From CAYTCZ01 sp964436315 (GTDB lineage: Bacteria; Actinomycetota; Thermoleophilia; Gaiellales; Gaiellaceae), in contig CAYTCZ010000063.1 in the NCBI GenBank assembly GCA_964436315.1, positions 1 to 22,463 of the forward strand: a stretch of 22,463 nt of DNA, written 5' to 3'. A program made the position numbers and the translations under genes. Each line of letters begins with the position of its first letter. Positions within the stretch are counted from its first letter, which is position 1. Below, one piece after another: positions 7,086 through 14,833 of this stretch. Under the pieces are notes generated by a model that was not told where the DNA came from, did no database searches, and was given only the letters and a program-made list of their open reading frames with translations.

Positions 7086-8518
7086 CCGTTGCAGCACCTG
7101 TTGCAGTTCGCCACCTCATCGGCGGCGAGTGGACCGGCGCGCCCGGCGCCGAGCGCCGGAATCCGGCAAGACCGGACGAAGTCGTCAGCGAATTCCCCGC
7201 TGGAACTGCGGAAGACGTTGACGCGGCGATCACGGCAGCCCAGCAGGCGTATCCCGGCTGGCGGAAAACGGCGGCTCCGGCCCGCGGGGCGATTCTGTCA
7301 AAGGCCGCCGAGATCCTCGCAGCTCGTCGCGACGACGTCGCTCGTGACCTGACGGCCGAGGAAGGGAAGACCGTCACCGAGGCGACCATCGAGGTCGATC
7401 GTGCCGTGAACATCCTCCGGTTCTTCGGGGGCGAAGGATGGCGACTCTCGGGTGAGGCTCTACCGTCGAGTTTTCCGTCAACCCACCTCTACACCGTCAA
7501 GGAACCGCTTGGAGTCGTCGCTCTCATCACTCCGTGGAATTTTCCGATCGCAATTCCGACGTGGAAGCTCGCGCCGGCGCTCGTCTCCGGGAATGCGGTG
7601 GTCATGAAACCGGCGTCCCTTGTCCCTCTGTCGGTTCAACATCTCGCGGAGTGCTTGCTCGAGGCTGGCCTGCCGAGTGGCGTGCTCAACATCGTTCTTG
7701 GGAGTGGCGGCGTGGTGGGCAACGCACTCGTCAGCGACGAGCGTGTTGCCGCGATCAGCTTCACAGGCTCGGTCGACATCGGCCTGCAGATCAATGCGAT
7801 CGGAAGCGCTCGCCTCGCGCGCGTGCAACTCGAGATGGGCGGGAAGAACGCACTGGTCGTACTCGAAGACGCTGATCCGGCCGTCGCGGCCAAGATCGCG
7901 GCCATGGGAGGCTATGGTCTCACCGGTCAAGCCTGCACCGCGACGAGTCGCGTGATCGCGACTCGGCCGGCGCACGACGGCTTTGTCGAGGCGTTGACGA
8001 AAGAGGCGACCGAGTGGACCCCGGGCGACGGTCAGATCCCCGAGACCAAGATGGGCCCCGTCGTCGACGAGTCACAACTGTCGACCGACCTCTCCTACCT
8101 TGGAGTGGCAAAGGACGAGGGCGCCGAGGTGGTTACCGGCGGGGAGGCGGAGGATCTGTTCTTCCGGCCGGCGGTCCTGACGGGCGTAACTCCGACGATG
8201 CGTGTTGCCCGGGAGGAGATCTTCGGGCCGGTGATCGGCGTGATCGAGGTCAGCGATCTGGACGAGGCGATCGCGGTCGCCAATGACTCCGACTTCGGGC
8301 TGACCGCGGGCCTGGTCACCAATGACCTCACGGCGGCGATGCGCTTTGCTGACGAGGCCGAGGTTGGGGTCGTCAAGATCAACCGGCCGACGACCGGCCT
8401 CGATCTCAACGCCCCGTTTGGCGGCGTGAAGAACTCGTCGAGCGACACGTTCCGTGAGCAAGGAAACGTCGCCGTCGACTTCTACACACGTCTGAAGACC
8501 GTTTATCTCGGGACCTAG
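7082..8518 (+). CDS. NAD(P)-dependent aldehyde dehydrogenase, alpha-ketoglutarate-semialdehyde type
   Basis: A 478-residue ALDH of normal length. ITPWNFPIAIPTWKLAPAL contains N153; K176 in VVMKPAS binds the cofactor. FTGSV is the Rossmann glycine motif. E251 in LEMGGKNALVV is the general base, and C285 in GQACTATSR is the nucleophile. EEIFGPV and the C-terminal TTGLDLNAPFGGVKNSSS with FREQG follow. This C-terminus, with PFGG.K.SS and REQG, is typical of 2,5-dioxovalerate (alpha-ketoglutarate semialdehyde) dehydrogenases, and the FAH-family partner overlapping by four bases makes that assignment attractive. The reaction would be 2,5-dioxopentanoate to 2-oxoglutarate in the cytosol. Succinate-semialdehyde or another aldehyde remains possible. 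The gene ends the plus-strand pair and converges on the binding-protein gene across a hairpin. Confidence 0.92.
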   Translation: MTVAAPVAVRHLIGGEWTGAPGAERRNPARPDEVVSEFPAGTAEDVDAAITAAQQAYPGWRKTAAPARGAILSKAAEILAARRDDVARDLTAEEGKTVTEATIEVDRAVNILRFFGGEGWRLSGEALPSSFPSTHLYTVKEPLGVVALITPWNFPIAIPTWKLAPALVSGNAVVMKPASLVPLSVQHLAECLLEAGLPSGVLNIVLGSGGVVGNALVSDERVAAISFTGSVDIGLQINAIGSARLARVQLEMGGKNALVVLEDADPAVAAKIAAMGGYGLTGQACTATSRVIATRPAHDGFVEALTKEATEWTPGDGQIPETKMGPVVDESQLSTDLSYLGVAKDEGAEVVTGGEAEDLFFRPAVLTGVTPTMRVAREEIFGPVIGVIEVSDLDEAIAVANDSDFGLTAGLVTNDLTAAMRFADEAEVGVVKINRPTTGLDLNAPFGGVKNSSSDTFREQGNVAVDFYTRLKTVYLGT

Positions 8519-8531
8519 AGGACGAGAATCG

Positions 8532-8552
8532 GGGGCGACGCCACGTCGCCCC
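8532..8552. terminator. Candidate bidirectional terminator hairpin
   Basis: GGGGCGAC (8532-8539), loop GCCAC, GTCGCCCC (8545-8552) is a perfect 8-bp stem between the convergent ALDH and binding-protein genes. Flanking GAGA/TCTC can extend it imperfectly. The position between two stop codons fits a shared terminator, but a T-tract is missing, as is common in high-GC actinobacteria. Confidence 0.6.
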
Positions 8553-8571
8553 TCTCGATCTCTGCAGACGA

Positions 8572-10293
8572 TTACGTCTCCGTAAGGGTTGGCCAGGCCG
8601 CTTGGTCTGCCTCGATCGCAGCAGCCTGTGTTTCGACGCCAAGTTCTTCCGTGAGCCGGTTCCACTCCTCGGCAGCGGTCCGAGCAGCCTCTTCAGGTGT
8701 CTTCTGTCCGGCCAACGTCCGTTGCAGCTCGAGGTCGAGAATCTCGCGGTACTCCGCCGCGCCGCGAATACGAATGGGCGGCGCGGCGAACGGTGTGATT
8801 CTGCGGAGGACTTCCGCCGCGGTTTCCCCGCGCTCGCTGATTGCTCCCCGGCTGTAGCTCGCGATGACTGCGGGATCCTGGAACGAGTAGTTGTGGATCG
8901 GATTCATGACACCCGCCGGATGCCGGACCGACCACGCGTGAATCCGCGCGCCGCCCGCCCACTGGAGGAACAGATAGGCGGCCTCCTGCCGCACGGGCTC
9001 CGCGAAGGCGTTGACGCCCCAGGCGACGCTGCCGAAAATGACCGGACGCCGAACGAGCTCGGCTTCGATGATGCGCCCCGGAGTGAGATCGAGTGCGATG
9101 AACCGGCCGCAGTTCGCTGAGTCATAGTCGGGGTTCCCGGGAAGGTCTCTCGTTATCGTCGGGAACGAACTGCCCGAGGCGCCGGTGCACGCGCCGAAGC
9201 TCTGATACTGGTCGCTCCACACATCGTTGAGGACGTCGGGCCCGCCCCATTCAGCCGCGCGAACGTGCTCCTCCGTTGCCCGAATGCCGGCGTCGCTGTC
9301 GATGTTCGCCGAGCCGTCCAGATGGAAATAGGGCATGTTCGGCGCGGCCGAGCTTACGAAACGTTGTTGCCATGACGCGATTTGCCAGATCGGCGACCGG
9401 AGACTGACGTCGCCGTACAGCGGCGGGTCGAGATCTCCGCGGGTGAAGAACGCCGCGACGTCTTCGTGTTCTTCCCACGTTCGCGGTACAGCCAACGGCC
9501 GACCGTAGACCTCCTCGAAGATTGCCCGTTCTTCCTCGTTCAGTAAGAGGTCCGTCCGGTACGCGAACGGTGGCGTGCCGTTGTCCATCGCAACGACGTA
9601 GGTCCGACCCGCGAAGGTGTTCATCCGTCTGACGACGGGCTCCCCGCCCGCGTAGCCGAAGATCGGATTCGACCAGGCCGGGTCGTAACGTTCGACGAGG
9701 TCGTCGAGCGGACGCAGCAAGCCTCCCTCGGCGAGATCGCCGATGTCCTCTGCACTCGTCTGCACGACGTCGAAGCTTCCGTCCTCGCTTGCGATCGCTT
9801 CACGGCTCTCGATCAGATTGCTCTCGGTCGTGGTCGTGGTCGTCTCGAGCGCGATCCCAGTCTCCTCCTCGAACACCTGAGCCATGGTCGGTGCACCTTC
9901 GAGGAACGGTTCCGTAAAATGGGGCTCGGCGACATCGAGCACTTGAATCACGAGTTTCTCCGGCGCTACGCCGTCACGGACCAGCTGCTGCAATCCGCGA
10001 ATCGCGCGGCCCTCCTCTGAATCAAACTCGTACTGATACCGATCGGCACCTTGAAAGCCGACTGGGCCGCCCCACTTCCCTTCGGCAAGGCCTGGTTTGA
10101 GCGGGCGCTCCTCGGAAGGAGGCGGGGTGGGGGAGGGATTGGCAGAATCCGCACTCACGCCGTCGCTGTCGCCACTACTGCAGGCGGCGAGGAGAAGTCC
10201 GAAGGTCGTAACGCCGGCTCCTGCGACGAGTTGTCGGCGGGTCAGGCGCGTATCGAACACGTCGTCGTGCTCGTGTTGGCTTGTGGACCTCAT
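8572..10293 (-). CDS. Large extracellular solute-binding lipoprotein (paralogue 1, orphan)
   Basis: A 573-residue family-1-type solute-binding protein, well above the usual 400-450. LTRRQLVAGAGVTTFGLLLA followed by AC is a Tat-like twin-arginine signal ending in a lipobox with lipidated Cys38, so the protein should be anchored outside the membrane. A Pro/Ser linker follows. The mature part begins GLAEGKWGGPVGFQGADRYQ and later has VFEEETGIALE, SFDVVQTSAEDIGDLAEGGL and YLFLQWAGGARIHAW, all matched in the second binding protein (15932-17743). It therefore probably feeds the same ABC transporter with a related ligand. No permease adjoins it, and it is separated from the ATPase genes by the BNR gene on the other strand. 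I chose ATG at 10293, with GGAG 11 bases upstream; GTG at 10305 is in frame but overlaps that GGAG. The ligand is unknown. Confidence 0.88.
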   Translation of the reverse strand: MRSTSQHEHDDVFDTRLTRRQLVAGAGVTTFGLLLAACSSGDSDGVSADSANPSPTPPPSEERPLKPGLAEGKWGGPVGFQGADRYQYEFDSEEGRAIRGLQQLVRDGVAPEKLVIQVLDVAEPHFTEPFLEGAPTMAQVFEEETGIALETTTTTTESNLIESREAIASEDGSFDVVQTSAEDIGDLAEGGLLRPLDDLVERYDPAWSNPIFGYAGGEPVVRRMNTFAGRTYVVAMDNGTPPFAYRTDLLLNEEERAIFEEVYGRPLAVPRTWEEHEDVAAFFTRGDLDPPLYGDVSLRSPIWQIASWQQRFVSSAAPNMPYFHLDGSANIDSDAGIRATEEHVRAAEWGGPDVLNDVWSDQYQSFGACTGASGSSFPTITRDLPGNPDYDSANCGRFIALDLTPGRIIEAELVRRPVIFGSVAWGVNAFAEPVRQEAAYLFLQWAGGARIHAWSVRHPAGVMNPIHNYSFQDPAVIASYSRGAISERGETAAEVLRRITPFAAPPIRIRGAAEYREILDLELQRTLAGQKTPEEAARTAAEEWNRLTEELGVETQAAAIEADQAAWPTLTET

Positions 10294-10318
10294 CCTTGAC
10301 GCCACTCCGTTGCGAGGC

Positions 10319-10331
10319 GCGAGCGGCTCGC
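10319..10331. promoter_or_regulatory. Palindrome in upstream region of orphan binding protein
   Basis: GCGAGC-G-GCTCGC is a 13-base palindrome about 26 bases before the chosen start of the binding-protein gene, in the 197-base region it shares with the divergent BNR gene. It could be an operator or a leader hairpin. It does not match the GTTC-S-GAAC element near the GntR gene. No convincing -35/-10 pair was found here. Confidence 0.3.
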
Positions 10332-10490
10332 ACGCATGTTGTAGCGGGTGTGACGCTGACGTGACGTCGGATCGAAACGCAGTGACTCGGCTAGCCTGAG
10401 CTTCATGCCGGTTGCGGCTCGTGATGTCTGCGCGGCATCTGAGTACCTGGAGTCCCTGTTCGCCTGACCACTGAATGTAGATCGATCGAC

Positions 10491-11549
10491 GTGAGAATCC
10501 TTGTGCTTGTGGCGATGACCTTTGCGTTGCTTTTTGTCTCGCTTTCGGTCGAGGCTCGCGCGGCAGCCAGACAGTGGGAGCCTGCGAGAGAGGGCTTTCC
10601 GCCGACGACGTACGTGTTCACGTTGGAAGCTCATCCAAAGTGGTCGCAGGTCGTGTACGCGGGCACGATCTGGCGGGGCGTCTACAAGACGTTCGATCGA
10701 GGAGGCTCGTGGACGTCGACAGCAGGAAACTTCCCGCTGCTCGGGAGCGCGCTCACTCTGCTCCCGGCCGACGTTACGGCGCTCGCACTCGACCCCCGGG
10801 TGCCGTGGACGGTGTATGCGGGGACTTCGTTCAGCGGCGTCATGAAGACCGAAGACGCGGGTGCGAGCTGGGATCTGAAGAATGAAGGTATCCGCGCCTA
10901 CCACGCGCCGACGATCGACAGCCCGACGATCCACATGCGCACGGTCGGCGTTGAAGTCGATCAGGGGCGACCTGACACGGTCTACGCGGCTATGCGTGTG
11001 TCCGGCGTCGTCAAGACTGACGATGGCGGGAGGTCGTGGGCCGCAATCAACAGCGGTCTGACGACGCGCGACCTCGACTCCCTCGCACTCGATCCGCTGG
11101 TACGGGAGCGGCTTCTCGTCGGAACCCTCGACAAGGGCGTCTTTCGAACGGTCGACGGCGGGGGAACCTGGCGGCCGGCCAACCAAGGCCTCACCAATCG
11201 TGCTGTCCATGTGCTCGAGTTCGATCCGTCGAGGCGAGGAGTGGTATATGCCGGAACTGAGAACGGAGTGTTCAAGAGCGCGAACGGGGGGAAGAGTTGG
11301 CGGCCGGCCCACCGCGGTCTGAAGACCGGCTTCATCAACGACCTGGCCGTTGACCCCAATCGACTCGGCACCGTGTACGCCGCTACCCCCGGTGGTGCCT
11401 ACCGGACCACGAACGGGGGCAAGACCTGGCGTCCGCTGAGAAACGGGATGGAGACCACCCTGGTTCAAGCGCTGACGATCGACGCGAGATCTGGGACGGT
11501 CTACGCCGGAACGCTCGGATTCGGCGTGTACGCGCTCCGTCGCGGCTAG
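10491..11549 (+). CDS. Secreted BNR/Asp-box beta-propeller protein
   Basis: A 352-residue protein with a signal peptide (MRILVLVAMTFALLFVSLSV, probable cleavage after VEARA) and at least six BNR-like repeats. Each has a VYAGT-type strand, a G-V-(Y/F/M)-K-T strand, then an Asp-box: DRGGSWT, DAGASWD, DDGGRSWA, DGGGTWR, NGGKSWR, NGGKTWR. The seventh VYAGT..GVY ends the chain, as in a closed propeller. These folds occur in sialidases, Ycf48/HCF136 and sortilin-like proteins. No sialidase arginine triad or RIP motif is evident, so a structural or ligand-binding role is more likely than a glycosidase. The start is GTG at 10491, chosen for the basic n-region; no ribosome-binding site is clear. ATG at 10515 would remove that region. 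It is inserted between transporter genes on the opposite strand, and any link to transport is unproven. Confidence 0.85.
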   Translation: MRILVLVAMTFALLFVSLSVEARAAARQWEPAREGFPPTTYVFTLEAHPKWSQVVYAGTIWRGVYKTFDRGGSWTSTAGNFPLLGSALTLLPADVTALALDPRVPWTVYAGTSFSGVMKTEDAGASWDLKNEGIRAYHAPTIDSPTIHMRTVGVEVDQGRPDTVYAAMRVSGVVKTDDGGRSWAAINSGLTTRDLDSLALDPLVRERLLVGTLDKGVFRTVDGGGTWRPANQGLTNRAVHVLEFDPSRRGVVYAGTENGVFKSANGGKSWRPAHRGLKTGFINDLAVDPNRLGTVYAATPGGAYRTTNGGKTWRPLRNGMETTLVQALTIDARSGTVYAGTLGFGVYALRRG

Positions 11550-11601
11550 TTCGACGCTGCCGAGGCCACACTCTCCGCCTCCCACGGTGCCTCCGAAGAG
11601 G

Positions 11602-12741
11602 CTAGGTCCGCTTCGGGCGAACCTCGAAGATCTCGCTTTCCCCCGCAGCTGAGAGAAGGCTCTCTCCCTCTTCCGAGAAGATATGGAGCCGTGTCGGGTC
11701 GAGCCAAGCGCCGACATCCTGATTCTCGGCGAGCTGTGCTGTCGGGGGTGTGAGCGCCTTGAAGACGAGCTGGCCGAGACGGAAGTCAACGACCATCTCG
11801 GCTCCAAGAGGCTCGGTCACGTAGATCGTGGCCGGCACTCCGCGCTCGCGAGACAGATCCATGTGGACGTCTTCGGGTCTTATACCGACGAGGCACTGAT
11901 CTCCTTCGGCGAGTGTTGAGCGAAGATTCTCGCTCACCGCACCCGGGGCGACGTCAACGTCGAATTGAGGATGGGCAGCGCTAAAGGATCCGTTTGACCA
12001 CGAGACCCGCGCCGGAATGAAATTCATTGGCGGGCTGCCGACGGTGGTGGCAACGAACCGGTTGACGGGGCGGTGGTAGACGGTTTCGGGGTGATCGACC
12101 TGCTGGATGACGCCTTCGCGGAGCACGGCGATCCGATCAGCCATGGAGAGCGCTTCGACCTGGTCGTGCGTGACGTAAACCATCGTGCGACCAAGGTCCT
12201 GTTGAAGGTGCGTCAACTCTGTTCGCATCTCGATGCGGAGCAGTGCATCGAGTGCTGAGATCGGCTCGTCGAGGAGAAAGGCTTTCGGTTCGCGGACGAG
12301 TGCTCGACCCAGCGCCACTCGTTGGCGCTCACCGCCGGAGAGCTTCCCAGGCTTACGTTTGAGCAGATGCTCGATGTGGAGCAGACTTGCGACGTCGTTG
12401 ACTCTCCGCTTGATCTCGTCCTTGGGAACCTTCTGACGTTTCAGCGGGAACGCGAGGTTCTTGAACACCGTCTTGTCTGGATAGAGGGCGAGGTTTTGGA
12501 AGACAAGTGCGATGTCTCGGTCGCCCGGCCACACCTCCGTGACCCTGTCGTCGTCGAGATAGATGTCTCCCTCGTCGGGCTTCTCGAGGCCGACGATGGT
12601 TCGGAGCATGGTGGTCTTCCCTGCGCCGGGAGGTCCAAGGACTGCGAAGAACTCGCCGTCGCTGATGTCCAGCGAGACATCGTTCAGCGCAACGGTATCC
12701 CCGAAGCGCTTCGTGATGTTCTCGAGTCGGATGGAAGCCAT
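11602..12741 (-). CDS. ABC transporter ATPase, MalK/UgpC type with intact signature
   Basis: A 379-residue CUT1-type ATPase. Walker A is GPPGAGKTT (36-44), the Q-loop is VFQNLALYP (Q82), the signature is LSGGERQR (134-141), Walker B is AFLLDEP, and the switch His lies in YVTHDQVEALS. A C-terminal TOBE/OB domain of about 140 residues (VGIRPEDVHM, IYVTEPLGAE) matches the MalK regulatory domain. It powers uptake together with the two permeases. The stop of the neighbouring ATPase and this gene's ATG are separated by only two bases, so they are co-translated. It is the last gene of the minus-strand transporter operon. Its partner ATPase has a degenerate signature, so this subunit probably supplies the signature for the partner's nucleotide site in a heterodimer. 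That asymmetry is inference from the motifs. Confidence 0.93.
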   Translation of the reverse strand: MASIRLENITKRFGDTVALNDVSLDISDGEFFAVLGPPGAGKTTMLRTIVGLEKPDEGDIYLDDDRVTEVWPGDRDIALVFQNLALYPDKTVFKNLAFPLKRQKVPKDEIKRRVNDVASLLHIEHLLKRKPGKLSGGERQRVALGRALVREPKAFLLDEPISALDALLRIEMRTELTHLQQDLGRTMVYVTHDQVEALSMADRIAVLREGVIQQVDHPETVYHRPVNRFVATTVGSPPMNFIPARVSWSNGSFSAAHPQFDVDVAPGAVSENLRSTLAEGDQCLVGIRPEDVHMDLSRERGVPATIYVTEPLGAEMVVDFRLGQLVFKALTPPTAQLAENQDVGAWLDPTRLHIFSEEGESLLSAAGESEIFEVRPKRT

Positions 12742-12743
12742 GC

Positions 12744-13859
12744 CTAGCGGAGCGCGAGACCGGTCGCATCGTCGAACAGATGGACGTCGTCCGGATCGAC
12801 TGCGAGACCGACCCTCTCGCCGATACTCGGCCGCGTACCGGCGTCGAGAGCGACGCGGACGTCGGCCCCTTCGACGCGTAGGTGAACGACGTTCTTGGAG
12901 CCGAGTGCCTCGAGCAGGGATACCTTGCCCTTCAGGATCGCCTCGTCCGCTCCCGAATCGACGAGGCGAAAGCGCTCGGGACGGACTGACATCGTCAAGG
13001 ACCCGCCGGCGTTGACCCGCTCGGCGATCTTCGTTCGCCTGTTCGTCACGTCAATCGGTTGGCTCTCGGCCGCGTGCGGGACGACCTCGGCACGGCCGTT
13101 CACTTCCTCGTAACGGCCTGCGATGAAATTGTTGAGCACTGAGCCGACGAAGTTGGCGACGAAGCGGTTGGCTGGACGGTTGTAGATCTCATCCGGGCTC
13201 CCGTACTGCTGGAGCTCTCCGAGGTTCATGACGGCGATCTTGTCGGCCATGCCCATCGCCTCGACCTGGTCGTGAGTGACGTACACCATGGTCTGGCGCA
13301 TCTCGTGCTGAATGCGCTTGAGTTCGGCCCGCATATACGCGCGGAAAGCCGCGTCGAGATTCGAGAATGGCTCGTCGAGCAGGAAGATCGCCGGTTCGAC
13401 GATCATTGACCGCCCGAGCGCGACCTTCTGCATGTCGTTGACCGAGAGCCGCCGCGCTCGCGCGTCCAGGAGGTTCGTGACACCGACGGTCTCCGCCACC
13501 TCGCGCACCTTCCGATCAACGTCTGCCTCGGAAGGTCGAGACTTCTTGTCCATCGCACGCAGACCGAACGCGATGTTGTCGTAGACGCTCATGTGGGTGA
13601 AGATCGCGTAGTTCTGGAAGACGAAGCCGACGCTGCGATCGCCCGGCTCGACACCGTTCATGTCGTGATCGTCGAAGTAGATGCCACCGCTTGTTGGTAG
13701 CTCGAGTCCCGCGATCATGTTCATCGTCGTGGTCTTGCCGCAGCCGGAGGGACCGAGCAGCGCGACGAACGAGCCATGTGCCATCTCGAGGTCGAGGTCC
13801 TCGACGGCCTTCACGTCGCCGAAGTGCTTGGTCAGCCTGTCAAGACGTATCTCGGCCAT
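12744..13859 (-). CDS. ABC transporter ATPase with degenerate signature motif
   Basis: A 371-residue CUT1-type ATPase paralogous to its downstream neighbour. Walker A is canonical, GPSGCGKTTT (36-45); the Q-loop is VFQNYAIFTHM, Walker B IFLLDEPFSNLD, and the switch His is in YVTHDQVEAMG. The ABC signature, normally LSGGQ, reads LSVNDMQKVALGR (138-150), losing both glycines. A TOBE-like C-terminal domain (MSVRPERFRL, LLEALGSKNVVHL) is present. In a heterodimer this would leave one ATP site without a functional signature, as is known for asymmetric ABC systems. Paired ATPases in which one has a degenerate signature also occur in GlpS/GlpT glycerol transporters, which this operon resembles. Seven bases separate it from the permease gene upstream and two from the next ATPase, so coupling is tight. 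Confidence 0.92.
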   Translation of the reverse strand: MAEIRLDRLTKHFGDVKAVEDLDLEMAHGSFVALLGPSGCGKTTTMNMIAGLELPTSGGIYFDDHDMNGVEPGDRSVGFVFQNYAIFTHMSVYDNIAFGLRAMDKKSRPSEADVDRKVREVAETVGVTNLLDARARRLSVNDMQKVALGRSMIVEPAIFLLDEPFSNLDAAFRAYMRAELKRIQHEMRQTMVYVTHDQVEAMGMADKIAVMNLGELQQYGSPDEIYNRPANRFVANFVGSVLNNFIAGRYEEVNGRAEVVPHAAESQPIDVTNRRTKIAERVNAGGSLTMSVRPERFRLVDSGADEAILKGKVSLLEALGSKNVVHLRVEGADVRVALDAGTRPSIGERVGLAVDPDDVHLFDDATGLALR

Positions 13860-13866
13860 TGGAGGT

Positions 13867-14820
13867 CTACTGCTTGATCGCTCCGAAGGTCAGTCCGCGG
13901 ACGAGGTACTTGTGAATCATCAGACCGAACACTGCAGGCGGGATGATGAGAATCATTGCCAGTGCGGCCTGCCGGCCGTACTCCTGACCGGCCTGGCCAC
14001 CCTGGAGCGACTTCAGGAAGACGGGGGCTGTCTCGACTTCGTTCTGAGTCAGCGAGAGGGCGATGAGGAAATCGCTCCAGTTCAGAATGAACACGAACAG
14101 CGCGGTCGCTGCCAGGCCGCCCTTCGCGAGTGGCAGCATCGCTCGGAAGAAGGCGCCCCATTGCGTGCACCCGTCCACGATGGCGGCTTCGGCGATCTCG
14201 CGCGGCGTCTCCTGGAAGAAGCTCCGCATCAGCCAGACGACGAAGGGGAAGGTAACCGCTGCGTAGATGATGATCAGGCCCCAGACGGTGTCGTACAGAC
14301 CCAGGTACACCCACATGAAGAGCAGCGGGATGATGATCGCCACCGGCGGGAACATGCGAAGCTGGAGGATCTGGAAGGGCAAGATCCGCCCGCCCGATCG
14401 GAAGCGCGCGATGCCGTAGGCGGCAAAGATCCCGACGGCAAGGGCGAGGAGCGTGCCGCCGATGCCGGTGATCACACTGTTCTTCAGCGGGTCGATCGCA
14501 CTCCGCTCGGCGGCGGTGACGGCGCCGGCGCCCGACCCAGCTTCGCCCTTCAGCCCGAGAATCTCGACGTAGTTGGAGACCGTCGGGTTTTCCGGGACCC
14601 AGAAGACCTGCCCAGGAGGATTCCACTCAGGCAGTGGTTTGAACGACATCGTGACCGTCCAGTAGAGAGGAAAGGCGAACGCCAGTCCGATGACGATGAT
14701 GGCGGTCCACTTGAGGATCGGTCGGATGGTTTTTCGCCAGCCGGACTTGACTCGCGGAGCGGCCATCCTGTCTGTCCGAGCAGTCGTGTCGGTGAGGGAC
14801 TCTGCAGTGGTCGTTGCCAT
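13867..14820 (-). CDS. Carbohydrate ABC transporter permease, MalG type
   Basis: A 317-residue inner-membrane permease. After a polar N-terminal 35 residues come about six membrane spans, the first WTAIIVIGLAFAFPLYWTVT. The periplasmic loop with GQVFWVPENPTVSNY and a longer insert (GLKGEAGSGAGAVTAAERSA) follows. The EAA loop is EIAEAAIVDGCTQWGAFFRA, then MLPLAKGGL, the coupling-helix contact with the ATPase. It forms the translocation channel with the MalF-type subunit. GGAGGGAG lies just before ATG at 14820, a better ribosome-binding site than that of the other permease. The gene sits 13 bases after the MalF-type gene and 7 bases before the degenerate-signature ATPase gene. The substrate is not deducible from the permease. 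Confidence 0.92.
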   Translation of the reverse strand: MATTTAESLTDTTARTDRMAAPRVKSGWRKTIRPILKWTAIIVIGLAFAFPLYWTVTMSFKPLPEWNPPGQVFWVPENPTVSNYVEILGLKGEAGSGAGAVTAAERSAIDPLKNSVITGIGGTLLALAVGIFAAYGIARFRSGGRILPFQILQLRMFPPVAIIIPLLFMWVYLGLYDTVWGLIIIYAAVTFPFVVWLMRSFFQETPREIAEAAIVDGCTQWGAFFRAMLPLAKGGLAATALFVFILNWSDFLIALSLTQNEVETAPVFLKSLQGGQAGQEYGRQAALAMILIIPPAVFGLMIHKYLVRGLTFGAIKQ

Positions 14821-14833
14821 GTCTGACTCCCTC

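Noticed and set aside
10290..11807. Open minus-strand frame of about 505 codons opposite the BNR gene
   Set aside because: It is the antisense of a clear repeat protein and also runs through the intergenic region and into the ATPase gene. Its sequence is Arg/Ser-rich with no motif, typical of antisense frames in high-GC DNA.
13681..14826. Open plus-strand frame of about 381 codons across the ATPase and MalG-type permease
   Set aside because: Rich in Asp/Arg/Glu/Gly with no motif, and antisense to two well-supported transporter genes.
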